A DNA stretch of 64,000 bases from Burkholderiales bacterium (GCA_016790635.1 JAEUOR010000052.1:60311-124310), one strand, 5' to 3'; positions 46,916 to 55,781 are shown, counted from the first letter of the stretch. Notes: a model not told the origin generated them from the letters alone. Numbers and translations: made by a program.

Positions 46916-47373
46916 CGCACGCCCTCGGCAGAGGCCGCAGCGAGCCGGACACGGCGCGCTTCGCCAGCGCTGCCGGCGAAATCGAGGGCAACAACGAGGT
47001 CTGCGGCGGGCACAAAGCCGGCCGCCTTGTCGGGCCATTCGACCAGACAGACCGAATCGCTGCGAAAGTACTCGCCCAAGCCTGCATCGACAAACTCTTC
47101 CGGAACATTGAAACGATAAAAATCAAAGTGATACCAGTATATGCTCGAAACTACGTAAACTTCAACCAGTGTATAGGTCGGGCTCTTCACCGGTCCCGTG
47201 TGGCCAAGGGCCCGGAGCATCGCGCGCACTAGCGTCGTCTTGCCTGCGCCGAGGTCGCCATCGAGGTAAACGACCATGCCCGGACGCAGGCAGGGCACCA
47301 GTGCTGCGGCCAGTGCAGCACTGGCAGCTTCATCCGGCAGATCGATGGAAATGGTAGGCTCGGGGGTATGCAA
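46837..47373 (-). CDS. tsaE: tRNA threonylcarbamoyladenosine biosynthesis ATPase TsaE
   Basis: A 178-residue P-loop protein needed for t6A tRNA modification. The P-loop is LDGDLGAGKTTLVRAML; SPTYTLVEVYVVSS, YHFDFYRFNVPEEF and CLVEWPDKA follow the family. No ATG precedes the P-loop at a suitable place. A TTG at 47373, with GGAG 8 bases upstream, gives 38 residues before the P-loop, the usual distance. This start overlaps the divergent queG start by six bases. Its 3' end overlaps amiC by 79 bases, longer than most. Confidence 0.88.
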   Translation of the reverse strand: MHTPEPTISIDLPDEAASAALAAALVPCLRPGMVVYLDGDLGAGKTTLVRAMLRALGHTGPVKSPTYTLVEVYVVSSIYWYHFDFYRFNVPEEFVDAGLGEYFRSDSVCLVEWPDKAAGFVPAADLVVALDFAGSAGEARRVRLAAASAEGVRCLTDLQAGRAANCSASPAVPPSSSS

Positions 47374-48465
47374 GAACAGAACTCCGCTGTGAGTGGTACC
47401 GACTGGGCCGCCCTCAAGGGCCGCATCAAGGACTGGGGCCGGGACTTCGGCTTCGCCGATATCGGCATTGCGCGCGCGGATCCTGCCGAGGCCGTTCCGG
47501 GCCTGATGCGCTGGCTGGAAATGGGCCGCCACGGGGACATGGATTATATGGCCAAACACGCGCCATTGCGTGCCGCCCCGGCAGCCCTGCACCCCGGCAC
47601 GACGACCGTCATCACCGCTCGCCTGCCCTACTGGCCCGAGGCGGCAGAGGCCGGCATGGTGCTCGCCGACCCGACGCTGGCCTACGTCTCGCGCTATGCG
47701 CTGGGCCGTGATTACCACAAGACGATCCGCAACCGCCTGCAGAAGCTGGCAGACCGCATCCGCGACGACATCGGGGATTTCAACTACCGCGCCTTTTCGG
47801 ATTCGGCACCGGTGATGGAGGTCGAATTCGCACGTCTCGCCGGCACCGCCTGGCGCGGCAAGCACACGCTCTCGCTGACGCGCGGCGGCTCCTGGCATTT
47901 CCTCGGCGAGCTCTATACCGACCTGCCGTTGCCACCCGACGAACCGCTCGAGGAGCACTGCGGCACCTGTACGGCCTGCATCGACGCCTGCCCGACGCAG
48001 GCCATCGTCGCCCCCTACGAGGTCGATGCGCGGCGCTGCATCTCCTACCTGACGATCGAGCTCGACGGCTCGATCCCGGAAGACCTGCGCCCACTGATGG
48101 GCAACCGCATCTACGGCTGCGACGACTGCCAGCTGTGCTGCCCGTGGAACTCGTTCGCCACCACGGGCGACCCAGATTTCTCGCCGCGAAACGGGCTGGA
48201 CGGCAGCACGCTGGCGGCGCTCTTCGCATGGAGCGAGGCGGATTTCGACCAGCGCCTGCAAGGCAGCCCGATCCGCCGCATCGGGTACGAGCGCTGGCTG
48301 CGCAACATTGCCGTTGCATTAGGCAACGCGCCAGCGACCCCCACGGTCACGGAAGCCCTGTCGGCACGCCGCGACCACGCCTCGGCCGTGGTCCGGGAGC
48401 ATGTCGACTGGGCCGTCCGCCAACAGCAAAGAAAGTCCTTGCAATCAGCAGACAAGCGGCTATAA
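47368..48465 (+). CDS. queG: Epoxyqueuosine reductase
   Basis: A 365-residue cobalamin- and iron-sulfur-dependent enzyme for the last step of queuosine synthesis in tRNA. Two [4Fe-4S] motifs are seen: CGTCTACIDACPTQAI and CDDCQLCCPWN. The catalytic acid region is FSDSAPVMEVEFARLAG, and YALGRDYHKTIRNRL lies before it. ATG 47368 overlaps the opposing tsaE start. A promoter for the next leader lies over its final codons. Confidence 0.96.
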   Translation: MQEQNSAVSGTDWAALKGRIKDWGRDFGFADIGIARADPAEAVPGLMRWLEMGRHGDMDYMAKHAPLRAAPAALHPGTTTVITARLPYWPEAAEAGMVLADPTLAYVSRYALGRDYHKTIRNRLQKLADRIRDDIGDFNYRAFSDSAPVMEVEFARLAGTAWRGKHTLSLTRGGSWHFLGELYTDLPLPPDEPLEEHCGTCTACIDACPTQAIVAPYEVDARRCISYLTIELDGSIPEDLRPLMGNRIYGCDDCQLCCPWNSFATTGDPDFSPRNGLDGSTLAALFAWSEADFDQRLQGSPIRRIGYERWLRNIAVALGNAPATPTVTEALSARRDHASAVVREHVDWAVRQQQRKSLQSADKRL

Positions 48466-48466
48466 A
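48439..48466 (+). promoter_or_regulatory. Promoter of the riboswitch-DUF1631 transcript
   Basis: TTGCAA (48439-48444) and TATAAA (48461-48466) are 16 bases apart, over the last codons and stop of queG. The predicted start is near 48473, giving a leader of about 370 nt that includes the GEMM aptamer. Confidence 0.6.
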
Positions 48467-48547
48467 GTAAAGCGTGCCTCCCGGTTGTTCAGGGCGACAC
48501 GAACCACGGTCGGTAAGCGCAGTGCCCGCAACGGGCGGCCAGCCGAT

Positions 48548-48641
48548 CTCTGAAACAGGGCAAACCCATCGAAAGATGGCGACGCAAAGTCACCGGCCTA
48601 CAGCGAGCCTCAGGCACGCCACGGCAGCGGGACCACCAGAT
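48548..48641 (+). ncRNA. Cyclic di-GMP-I riboswitch (GEMM-I)
   Basis: The conserved GEMM-I elements occur in order: ACAGGGCAAACC, a GAAA tetraloop hairpin ATCGAAAGAT, the tetraloop-receptor/core GACGCAAAGTC, then CCGGCCTA, a P3 hairpin, and GGCAGCGGGACCACC closing P1. They match the Vibrio Vc2 aptamer element by element (GGGCAAACC, CGAAAG, ACGCAAAG, CCGGCCTA, GGTAGCGGGGTTACC). The RNA binds c-di-GMP. It lies 200 nt upstream of a DUF1631 gene. I did not fold it by computer. Confidence 0.9.
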
Positions 48642-48674
48642 AAAAGAGGTTGTTGTGGATTCCTCCTCCTTCAT

Positions 48675-48712
48675 GCGTACCGTTCGCTCATGGACCCTTG
48701 GTCCCGGTACGC
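48675..48712 (+). other. Stem-loop downstream of the riboswitch, possible expression platform
   Basis: GCGTACCG (48675-48682) pairs with CGGTACGC (48705-48712), enclosing an inner GGACC-CTT-GGTCC stem. The 3' flank TATTGTCGG is only weakly T-rich, so it is not a standard terminator. Confidence 0.5.
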
Positions 48713-48842
48713 TATTGTCGGTCGCAGGCGCCCACCTCCGTGATCTCTGCCTGCTGGTCAGCCTCGCCCCCTTCGCGCCGTTTGCCCTGCGCATTACCGC
48801 ACCGCGTGTCGTTCGCACGCGCCGGCGCGAGGAGCAGCGATC

Positions 48843-50198
48843 ATGGGCAATCAAGACACCAGCAAGGTAATCCCCCTCTTTCCGCAATCGCACTCTCGGC
48901 CGCCGGGAGCGATGTCCGCGTACGCACCGTACGCAGGCGATCCACTGCGGGAGACGATCTACGACCACCAGCTCGCACATCGCCGGGGGTTCGAAACCGT
49001 CGAGTCCGTGCCCCCCGCTGCCCGGCGGGATGGCGTTACGGCAGGTGACCCCGTACCCGCGACGGAAGCCCGCGGCAACACGATGACGGCCTCACGCCTG
49101 AGCGCGGTCTTCATCGAGTCGCTCGACGACATGATCCGCCAGATGCCAGGCCGGCAGGTCGCTGAGCCGTGGCCGGCGAATCCCGCCGCGACGCTCGACA
49201 AGGTCGCGGCAGACATCGTCGACATGCTGTTCGGCTTCATTCTCGACGAGCAGATCGTGCCGCGCGGCGTCAAGGAAGCGCTGCTGCGCGCGCAATTGCC
49301 GGTCCTGCAACTCGCCATGCGCGACACCACCTTCTTCTCTGACTGGCAGCACCCCGCCCGCATGCTCTTGAACGAGCTGGTGCCCGACCTGCGGACCTAT
49401 ATCGAGCATGGCGGCTATGCCACCGCGTTCGAGCAGCGCTTCATCGCCGAACTCGACCGCGTACTCGACGAGCTCACACCGAACGCCGCCGCCTTCGCCG
49501 AACTGCACTCGCGCATCGCCACCTTTATCCATGGCACACCGGCGCCGGATACCAGCGATGACGCACAGGCCTGGGAGCGCGCCCAGGCGATCGCCCGCGA
49601 ATTTCTCGAACGCCCCTTGCCCGGCCTGGCCCGCGACTTCCTCGCCGGCTACTGGGTCGACGTGCTGCAGAAGACCGCGCTGGCACATGCGCCGGGGAGC
49701 CCGCAGTGGCAGGATGCCGTCGCGGTCGTCGAGGACCTTGCATGGAGCCTGGCGCCGAAGGCAGCGGAAGAAGATCGCTTGCACCTGATCGGCCTGATTC
49801 CCGCGCTGCTGGCACGACTGAACCGCGGGCTCGACCTGATCGACCTGCCCCGCGAGGACCGCCGCCCGTTCTTCGACGCACTGATCGAAATACATGCGAC
49901 CGTGCTGCGCGCCGAACTGACGCCGCCACCGCCGGCACCACGCCACGAAAGCGCGATCGAGCAGGTGATGCGCCTGCACCGCGGCGACTGGGTCGAATTC
50001 ACTAGTGCCGACGGCAGCTGCCGCCGCGAACGCCTGACCTGGATCAGCCCGCAGCGCGGCATCCTCGTCTTCTCCAACCATCACGGTCAGGGCGCGATAC
50101 AGATCAGCCCCGAGGATCTGGCCGAGCGCGTTGCCGGACACGAGGCGATGCTGATCTTCGACCAGCCGGCCACCGACACCAGCCGCGACACCGCCTAG
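48843..50198 (+). CDS. DUF1631-family protein, short paralog
   Basis: A 451-residue protein of the DUF1631 family, function unknown. Its helical core (about 85-365) includes IVDMLFGFILDEQIVPRGVK, QLPVLQLAMRDTTFF and a C-terminal module GDWVEFTSADGSCRRERLTW then ISPQRGILVFSNHHGQGA. That module looks like a small beta-barrel, PilZ-like in position, but lacks the RxxxR and D/NxSxxG that bind c-di-GMP. The start ATG 48843 has GAGGAG upstream. It lies under a c-di-GMP-I riboswitch and is 10 bases before its longer paralog. The N-terminal 80 residues are Pro-rich and disordered. Confidence 0.88.
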   Translation: MGNQDTSKVIPLFPQSHSRPPGAMSAYAPYAGDPLRETIYDHQLAHRRGFETVESVPPAARRDGVTAGDPVPATEARGNTMTASRLSAVFIESLDDMIRQMPGRQVAEPWPANPAATLDKVAADIVDMLFGFILDEQIVPRGVKEALLRAQLPVLQLAMRDTTFFSDWQHPARMLLNELVPDLRTYIEHGGYATAFEQRFIAELDRVLDELTPNAAAFAELHSRIATFIHGTPAPDTSDDAQAWERAQAIAREFLERPLPGLARDFLAGYWVDVLQKTALAHAPGSPQWQDAVAVVEDLAWSLAPKAAEEDRLHLIGLIPALLARLNRGLDLIDLPREDRRPFFDALIEIHATVLRAELTPPPPAPRHESAIEQVMRLHRGDWVEFTSADGSCRRERLTWISPQRGILVFSNHHGQGAIQISPEDLAERVAGHEAMLIFDQPATDTSRDTA

Positions 50199-50208
50199 GA
50201 GACGCAGC

Positions 50209-52449
50209 ATGAACAATCAGGTCAGCAAGGTGGTATCGATCAACACGGCCGGCCGCGAGCGCGGCCCGGGCTTGCGCATCATCAACGACTGCCGGCAACA
50301 GCTTGGCGACGCACTCTGCCGCTGGCTGACGGGGATCCGCGCCACGATCTCGGAAGAACTTTTCCTGCTCGCCGACGGTACGCGCGACCGCCTCCTGCAG
50401 ACCTGCTACCTCGATCTGCGCCAGGATATCGAACGAGAATGGAACATCTTCGTCGACGCCTTCCGCCACAGCCTTGCGGACGCCGTGACGGTCACCGCCT
50501 CGCCGGCTGCCGAGCAGGCGCTTGCCGACATCCCGGATTTCGCAGGCCTGCAACTGGTCGAGGACGAAACGCTTTCGGAGCAGATCGTCCTCCGCGAATT
50601 CTCGACGCAGCTTGCCGAAACCTGCGACGAACAGCTCTACACGCTGGACCGCAGAATCGCCGCCCTGCTCGGTCACGAAGAGCCGGTTGCCGGCGAAAAT
50701 CCGCTGTCCCCGAGCATCGTCTGCCTGGCACTGGCCGAGGGGGCCACCGCACTCGGTCTCGATGCCGACCGCCGCCTCCTGCTCATCCGCCGCATCGAGC
50801 GCCACCTGCATCTTGCATTGCCGGCGCTCTACCACGACATCAACGGCAACCTGATCGAACGCGGCATCCTCCCCGACCTGCAACGCTCATTCAAGCGCAC
50901 ACCCTCGGCAAGCACCACCGCGCAGGCGGCGACAACAGCCGGGGCGCTGAAAGCCGCTGCAGACAATCTGCCGCCGCCGGCCGGCGACCTGCTCGGCACC
51001 CTGCAGCGACTCGCTGCCGCGCGTAGCGGGCAGATGTCGGGCGACGCAACGCCGGAAGCCCTGCTCTCATCGCTCCCACCGCTCGCGACACCGCCTCCGC
51101 CCAATGCTGCCGCCATCAGCCACGCCTTCCTCGCTTCGCTCAACGAAGTACAGCATCAGGACTGGACGCCAGGCGCCGGCATGCTGCAGAACCAGGTCCG
51201 CGTCGTCCGCGACTCGGAGGCCGCGCAGCAGGTGAGCCCGATCGAGTCCGTCACCATCGACATCGTGGCGATGCTGTTCGACTTCATCTTCAACGACGAC
51301 GAATTGCCGGCCACGGTCAAATCGCTGGTCGGACAGTTGCAGATCCCCGTGCTCAAGGTCGCCATGCTCGACCAGAGCTTCTTCGGCAACCGGCAGCATC
51401 CGGCCCGCCGATTCCTCGACGGCATCACCGGCGTAGCGCTGCACTGGGGAGCCGGCGCCGACGAAGACGACCCGTTCATCAAGCGGCTGGAACTGCTGGT
51501 CACCCGCATCCAGCAGGAATTCGAAACCAACGTCGAAATATTTTCGGAAGCGATCAGCGAACTCGAGGCCTTCGTCACCGCGCACGAGGCGGAGGAAACA
51601 GCCACGCTCGAAGTCGCCGCCGACGCCGTCATCCGCCGGGAAGCCGAAGAAGAAGCCGCGGAGCGCGTCCAGGCAGCCCTCCGGCCGCTGCTCGAAAAGC
51701 CGCAGCCCGAAGCCGTTCGGCAGTTCATCGCTGATCAGTGGGCCGCCGTCCTGCGCCAGAAGGCGCTCACCCACGAGGCCGAACACCCGTCCTGGCACGA
51801 CACCATCGAGGTCGCCGAACAGTTGATCTGGAGCGTCGCAGCCAAGAACGACCCTGACGAAAGACTGCGCCTGATCAGTGCGCTGCCGATGCTGCTCGCC
51901 CGCCTGAACGCCGGCCTCAGCCTGATCGGCACGGACACGGATGCCCGCAGCGCGTTCTTCGACGCGCTGGTCGAACTGCACGCCGCGGCGCTGAAGGGAA
52001 GTCTTTCGCCCGCGGCACCCGCCGCGCCCGTCGCCACGACACCTGCTGCCAGTGCCGTGTCCGGCAGGGAGGTCACCAGCGACGGTGATCTGCTTGTCAC
52101 CCGCCGCGTCGAGGACGGGGTCACCATCGAGGACGTCATGCTCGTCGGCGCCACCCCGATGCGTCGGGCGCGTGACAAGGATGCGCTCGCTGCCGTCCAG
52201 TCACTCAAGCGCGGCGACTGGGTCGACTTCATCGACGAATTCGGGCAAGTGACGCGGGAACGCCTCAACTGGATCAGCCCGCAGAAGGGCATCTTGGTCT
52301 TCTCCAACCACCGTGCTGCCAAGGCCATCACCATCTCGCCGGAGGCCCTGGCACGGCAGTTCCGCGATGGCGCGGCCATGGCCGCAGATCAGTCCTCGGT
52401 ATTCGAACGGGCGATCGACGGCGTCATGCACTCGCTCAACGTCGCCTGA
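50209..52449 (+). CDS. DUF1631-family protein, long paralog
   Basis: A 746-residue member of the same family as its upstream neighbour. It shares DIVAMLFDFIFNDDELPATV, QIPVLKVAMLDQSFF-like helices, NAGLSLIGTDTDARSAFFDA and the C-terminal GDWVDFIDEFGQVTRERLNW then ISPQKGILVFSNHRAAKA. It has an extra N-terminal region of about 220 residues (HSLADAVTV, CDEQLYTLDRRIAALLGHEE) that the short paralog lacks. The pair arose by duplication. It is separated from the first gene by 10 bases and begins with GGAGACGCAGC before ATG. Confidence 0.9.
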   Translation: MNNQVSKVVSINTAGRERGPGLRIINDCRQQLGDALCRWLTGIRATISEELFLLADGTRDRLLQTCYLDLRQDIEREWNIFVDAFRHSLADAVTVTASPAAEQALADIPDFAGLQLVEDETLSEQIVLREFSTQLAETCDEQLYTLDRRIAALLGHEEPVAGENPLSPSIVCLALAEGATALGLDADRRLLLIRRIERHLHLALPALYHDINGNLIERGILPDLQRSFKRTPSASTTAQAATTAGALKAAADNLPPPAGDLLGTLQRLAAARSGQMSGDATPEALLSSLPPLATPPPPNAAAISHAFLASLNEVQHQDWTPGAGMLQNQVRVVRDSEAAQQVSPIESVTIDIVAMLFDFIFNDDELPATVKSLVGQLQIPVLKVAMLDQSFFGNRQHPARRFLDGITGVALHWGAGADEDDPFIKRLELLVTRIQQEFETNVEIFSEAISELEAFVTAHEAEETATLEVAADAVIRREAEEEAAERVQAALRPLLEKPQPEAVRQFIADQWAAVLRQKALTHEAEHPSWHDTIEVAEQLIWSVAAKNDPDERLRLISALPMLLARLNAGLSLIGTDTDARSAFFDALVELHAAALKGSLSPAAPAAPVATTPAASAVSGREVTSDGDLLVTRRVEDGVTIEDVMLVGATPMRRARDKDALAAVQSLKRGDWVDFIDEFGQVTRERLNWISPQKGILVFSNHRAAKAITISPEALARQFRDGAAMAADQSSVFERAIDGVMHSLNVA

Positions 52450-52558
52450 GCGATGCCCGGGCATCGCGAACAAGTACTCCTGAGGTGCGCCTGAGCGATG
52501 CGCATGCATCGCGAGGCTGAGCGGCCTGCTGAGGCGCAGGCACTCCCGCGCTGCGCCT
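52450..52558 (+). repeat. Inverted repeats after the DUF1631 operon
   Basis: Three hairpins fill the gap to the convergent channel gene. GCGATGCCCGGGCATCGC (52450-52467) is a perfect palindrome; GCGATGC-GCAT-GCATCGC is at 52495-52512; and AGGCGCAG/CTGCGCCT pairs 52532-52539 with 52551-52558. The first two are repeated units preceded by CGCCTGA. They may act as bidirectional transcription ends although no T-run follows. Confidence 0.65.
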
Positions 52559-52566
52559 GAGGCGGC

Positions 52567-54996
52567 TCACGCGTCGCCGGAGGGTTTCCCCGCGCCGACC
52601 AGCTCGATCTTCAGCGGCGCCGCGGCGTCGAGGTGCACGTCGCGTTGCGGATACGAAATGACGACCCCCTTCTCGGTCAGCGCCTTTTCGATGATGAAGC
52701 GGAGGTCGCTGCAGACGCGGCGACCGGTCACCCCGGGGAGGATTTCCAGCCAGAAGTAAACGCCGAACTCGAGCGAGTCGGCGCCGAAATTCTCGAACAG
52801 GATTTCCGGTTCCGGGTCGGTCAGGATCAGGCCATGACGGGCGACGCACGCCGCCAGCAACTCCGCCACCTCGCGCACCTGGGAACCGTAGGCCACGCCG
52901 ACCTTGACGCAGAAGCGCACTTTCGGATCGTAGGTCCAGTTGGTCACGCTCTGCTCGACGAACAGGCTGTTGGGGATCATCGTATCGACGCCGTTCGAAT
53001 CGCGAATCGTCGAGGAACGGATACCGATCTCGGTCACGTTGCCGCGCAGCGCACCGACTTCGACCAGATCGCCCGGCTTGAACGGACGCTCGAACAGCAG
53101 CATCAGGCCGCTGATCAGATTCTTCAGCACGTTCTGCATGCCGAAGCCGAGGCCGATCGCGACAGCGCCGCCGAGGAAGGCAAAGATCGTCAGCGGGATA
53201 TTGACCCAGGTCAGCACCAGCACCAGCAGCACCAGCAGGCCGAGCGTGTACAGCCATTTACGCAGGATCCGCGCGCGCGCGGCATCGTAGCCGAAGCGGC
53301 GCACAACGACCGCCTCGCCGATACGCGCCAGCCAGAGCGTGAGCAGCACGCCGGCCGTGAAGATGATCAATGCCCGGCTGACCTTGCCGATGGTGATGCT
53401 GCTGTAGCCGGTCACCTTCTTGCCATCGACCTCGATGGTGTCTTCAGCGACAAACAGCTCGTAGTTCCAGAACGCCTGCAGCAGCGTCTTGCCCTCGATG
53501 GCCGTCGTTGTCGCCTTCTGCGCGAGGCTGAACTCAGCCGCCTGCCCGCCCACTTCGCCATTCAGGGCATCCAGCAACGACTGCGCCGCCGAGAAGAATG
53601 CACCGATCAGGCGCAGCTCCTGCTCCCGCCCCGTCAGGTCGCTCAGCTGCTTCTGCAGTAGCGGACGGTTGGCGAGAGAATCAGCGCTGCCCAGCGCCTT
53701 CTCCAGCGCCAGCGTTTCCCGCATCACGCTGCCGAGCTGCCGCTCGTTGATATTCAGCATCAAGGCCATGACGGACGAGATTTCCTTGAGCCTCACCTTG
53801 ATCTCGGCCACCAGCTCCGGGGTCTTGTCGCGATGCAGGCGGTAGCGCAAGTCCCATATGGCCCGCTTCATCTCGATCACCGTCGGCGCATAACGCACGC
53901 CATCCAGAACCGCATTGGCGCTCGCCAGCTGCTGCTCGGCCAGCACGATATCCTGGCGCAACCCGTCGAGCACGGCGAGATTCCCGCTGTTGCCCGCAAC
54001 CGCCGCATTGACCGCCTTGTTGTAATCGGAAGCCAGGGCCGCCTCGGCACCCGCCAGGGCCTGCCTTGCCTGATCCAGCCGGACGGTGGCCGCATTGGCC
54101 TTGTCGACGGCGGCAGACAGCCGGTTGGAAAGATCGCGACCCTCCGTCACCAGGTCGGCCTTGATCCGTTCGTAATCCGCCTCCTCGAAGACGATCCTGC
54201 CCTTGGTGCTGTCGGCCTTGCGCTGCGCCAGCGCCGCCTCCTGCTGCGCGATCAGCCGGTTGAGCTGGTTGTTCTCGTCCGACACTTCCAGCGAGCGGAT
54301 GATCGCCGACTGCGCCCGCAGGCGCTGGCGCGCCAGCTCCAGCGCCCAGGCGATGGCCACCTTGCGCTCCGGCGGTGCCTGCGCGAGCTGCTCTTCCGCC
54401 TGCCGCACGGTTGCCGCATTGGCGCGGGCGGCATTGCTGATCGCATCGCGCAGGCCGGCGATCAGGTCCTGGCGGTAATCCAGCGACTTGACGCGGTTCT
54501 GTGCCGCGACCGCCGCCTGGGTCAAGCGGTCGGCGAGCAGGACCGAATAGGGCGGCGGCGTTTCGAGCGACGTCCAGGTCTCTGTCTGACGCTTGGCATC
54601 TTCGAGTTGCTGGCGCAGTTGCCCCTGCTGCGCCGTCGCGCGCAGGAGGTTCTCGTAAGAGCGCACCGCTTCGCGGAGGAAATAACGGCGCAGCTTCAGC
54701 TCTTCGTCCGGCACGTTCGCCGGCGCGTTCGCGGCGTAATTCGGCGAATTCTCGACGACAGCGGCATCCCGCCGGGCCTCGTCGAGTTCGGCCTGGATCG
54801 CCTTGCTGCCATCCGACGGCTTCACCGGCGCGGATACGGCCGGTACCGCTGCCTGCGGGAGGCCGGGAATGCCGGCGGCGAACGCAGCGGTCGGCAGCCA
54901 GAGGGCGAGCAGCGCAATTGCCGCCAGCCGCCGCACGCACGGCTGCGGTGTCGGGTCGTTCAAATTCGAGGTCCTGGCGAAGCTTCGTCTTTGCAT
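52567..54996 (-). CDS. Large MscS-family mechanosensitive channel
   Basis: An 809-residue protein. The N-terminus has a signal peptide ending near TAAFAAGIPG. A long periplasmic alpha-helical domain (about 50-480) is rich in Gln/Ala/Glu coiled coil, for example RLIAQQEAALAQRKADS. After it, three transmembrane helices precede the MscS core: FLGGAVAIGLGFGMQNVLKN, FERPFKPGDLVEVGALRGNV and SLFVEQSVTNWTYD. It is like MscK/KefA in overall form but shorter. It likely releases solutes on hypo-osmotic shock. Start ATG 54996. Confidence 0.9.
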   Translation of the reverse strand: MQRRSFARTSNLNDPTPQPCVRRLAAIALLALWLPTAAFAAGIPGLPQAAVPAVSAPVKPSDGSKAIQAELDEARRDAAVVENSPNYAANAPANVPDEELKLRRYFLREAVRSYENLLRATAQQGQLRQQLEDAKRQTETWTSLETPPPYSVLLADRLTQAAVAAQNRVKSLDYRQDLIAGLRDAISNAARANAATVRQAEEQLAQAPPERKVAIAWALELARQRLRAQSAIIRSLEVSDENNQLNRLIAQQEAALAQRKADSTKGRIVFEEADYERIKADLVTEGRDLSNRLSAAVDKANAATVRLDQARQALAGAEAALASDYNKAVNAAVAGNSGNLAVLDGLRQDIVLAEQQLASANAVLDGVRYAPTVIEMKRAIWDLRYRLHRDKTPELVAEIKVRLKEISSVMALMLNINERQLGSVMRETLALEKALGSADSLANRPLLQKQLSDLTGREQELRLIGAFFSAAQSLLDALNGEVGGQAAEFSLAQKATTTAIEGKTLLQAFWNYELFVAEDTIEVDGKKVTGYSSITIGKVSRALIIFTAGVLLTLWLARIGEAVVVRRFGYDAARARILRKWLYTLGLLVLLVLVLTWVNIPLTIFAFLGGAVAIGLGFGMQNVLKNLISGLMLLFERPFKPGDLVEVGALRGNVTEIGIRSSTIRDSNGVDTMIPNSLFVEQSVTNWTYDPKVRFCVKVGVAYGSQVREVAELLAACVARHGLILTDPEPEILFENFGADSLEFGVYFWLEILPGVTGRRVCSDLRFIIEKALTEKGVVISYPQRDVHLDAAAPLKIELVGAGKPSGDA

Positions 54997-55205
54997 GGTG
55001 CGATCGCGGCCCGTCGGCAAGCCCGTGAATACGGAATGTCCGATCTTAACCTGCCGCCCGCCGGGTGACGAGCGCGGATCGGCGCCCGCCGGCAGTCGCT
55101 GCCACGGACCGGCCTCTCCGGGTACGGCGCAATTGCAGCGCATGGTCACACCAGACAGGCTCGCGCTAGAATCGCGCCTTTGCCTATACCCGCAGGAGCA
55201 TCCCG

Positions 55206-55781
55206 ATGTCCGGTCACGGCTTTCACGTTCACGGCCCGCACGATCACGAAGTCGAACATGTCGCCCACCACGGCGGCGACAATTTCACCGCCAAGCTGGC
55301 CATGCTCACCGCCATCATCTCGACGGTCGGTGCCATCTTCGGCTACATGGGCGGTCACTCGCAGAACGCCGCGCTGCTCTACAAGAACGAGGCCGCCATC
55401 CAGAAGACCTCGGCCTCCAACCAGTGGAACTACTACCAGGCCAAGAGCAACAAGCAGAACCTGGCCGAGCTCTCGATCACGCTGACCAGCGGCGAAACGG
55501 CCGAAAAGTACAGGCAGGAAGTCGCCCGCTACAAGCAGGAAAAGGAACAGATCAAGGCCGACGCCGAAAAGCTGGAAGCGGCGGCAAAGGAGGCCGACAA
55601 GAAGAGCGAAGCCGAAATGCACGTGCACGAGCGCTGGGCGCTGGCGACGACGCTGCTGCAGATCGCCATCGCCCTTTCCGCAATCACGCTGCTGACGCGC
55701 AAGCGCTGGCTGCTGGTTGGCGTTTACGGTTCCACCGCCATCGGCCTCATTGTCGGCGCAATGGGCCACCTGCATCTCTGA
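55206..55781 (+). CDS. DUF4337-family membrane protein
   Basis: A 191-residue protein. It begins with a histidine-rich stretch, MSGHGFHVHGPHDHEVEHVA, seven histidines in twenty residues. One transmembrane segment follows (LAMLTAIISTVGAIFGYMGG), then a cytoplasmic or periplasmic coiled coil (AEKYRQEVARYKQEKEQIKA), then a helical pair at the C-terminus. The DUF4337 pattern QNAALLYKNEAAIQKTSASN is clear. Function is unknown. It reads away from the channel gene; a His-rich metal-binding role is inference. Confidence 0.88.
   Translation: MSGHGFHVHGPHDHEVEHVAHHGGDNFTAKLAMLTAIISTVGAIFGYMGGHSQNAALLYKNEAAIQKTSASNQWNYYQAKSNKQNLAELSITLTSGETAEKYRQEVARYKQEKEQIKADAEKLEAAAKEADKKSEAEMHVHERWALATTLLQIAIALSAITLLTRKRWLLVGVYGSTAIGLIVGAMGHLHL

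Larger units (their letters stand above)
48466..48842 (+). other. Leader region between queG and the first DUF1631 gene
   Basis: About 377 bases with no gene I support. From the 5' end it holds a small GCCCG/CGGGC hairpin (48524-48536), the c-di-GMP-I aptamer (48548-48641), a U/C-rich segment and a strong stem-loop (48675-48712). Short open frames in the second half lack a plausible ribosome binding site. Confidence 0.7.

Noticed and set aside
46837..48261. A 474-codon form of tsaE starting in the antisense of queG
   Set aside because: The first 296 codons are low-complexity shadow; TsaE similarity begins near 47373.
48655..48870. Short open frames in the leader after the riboswitch
   Set aside because: No ribosome binding site and no coding character; they overlap the stem at 48675-48712.
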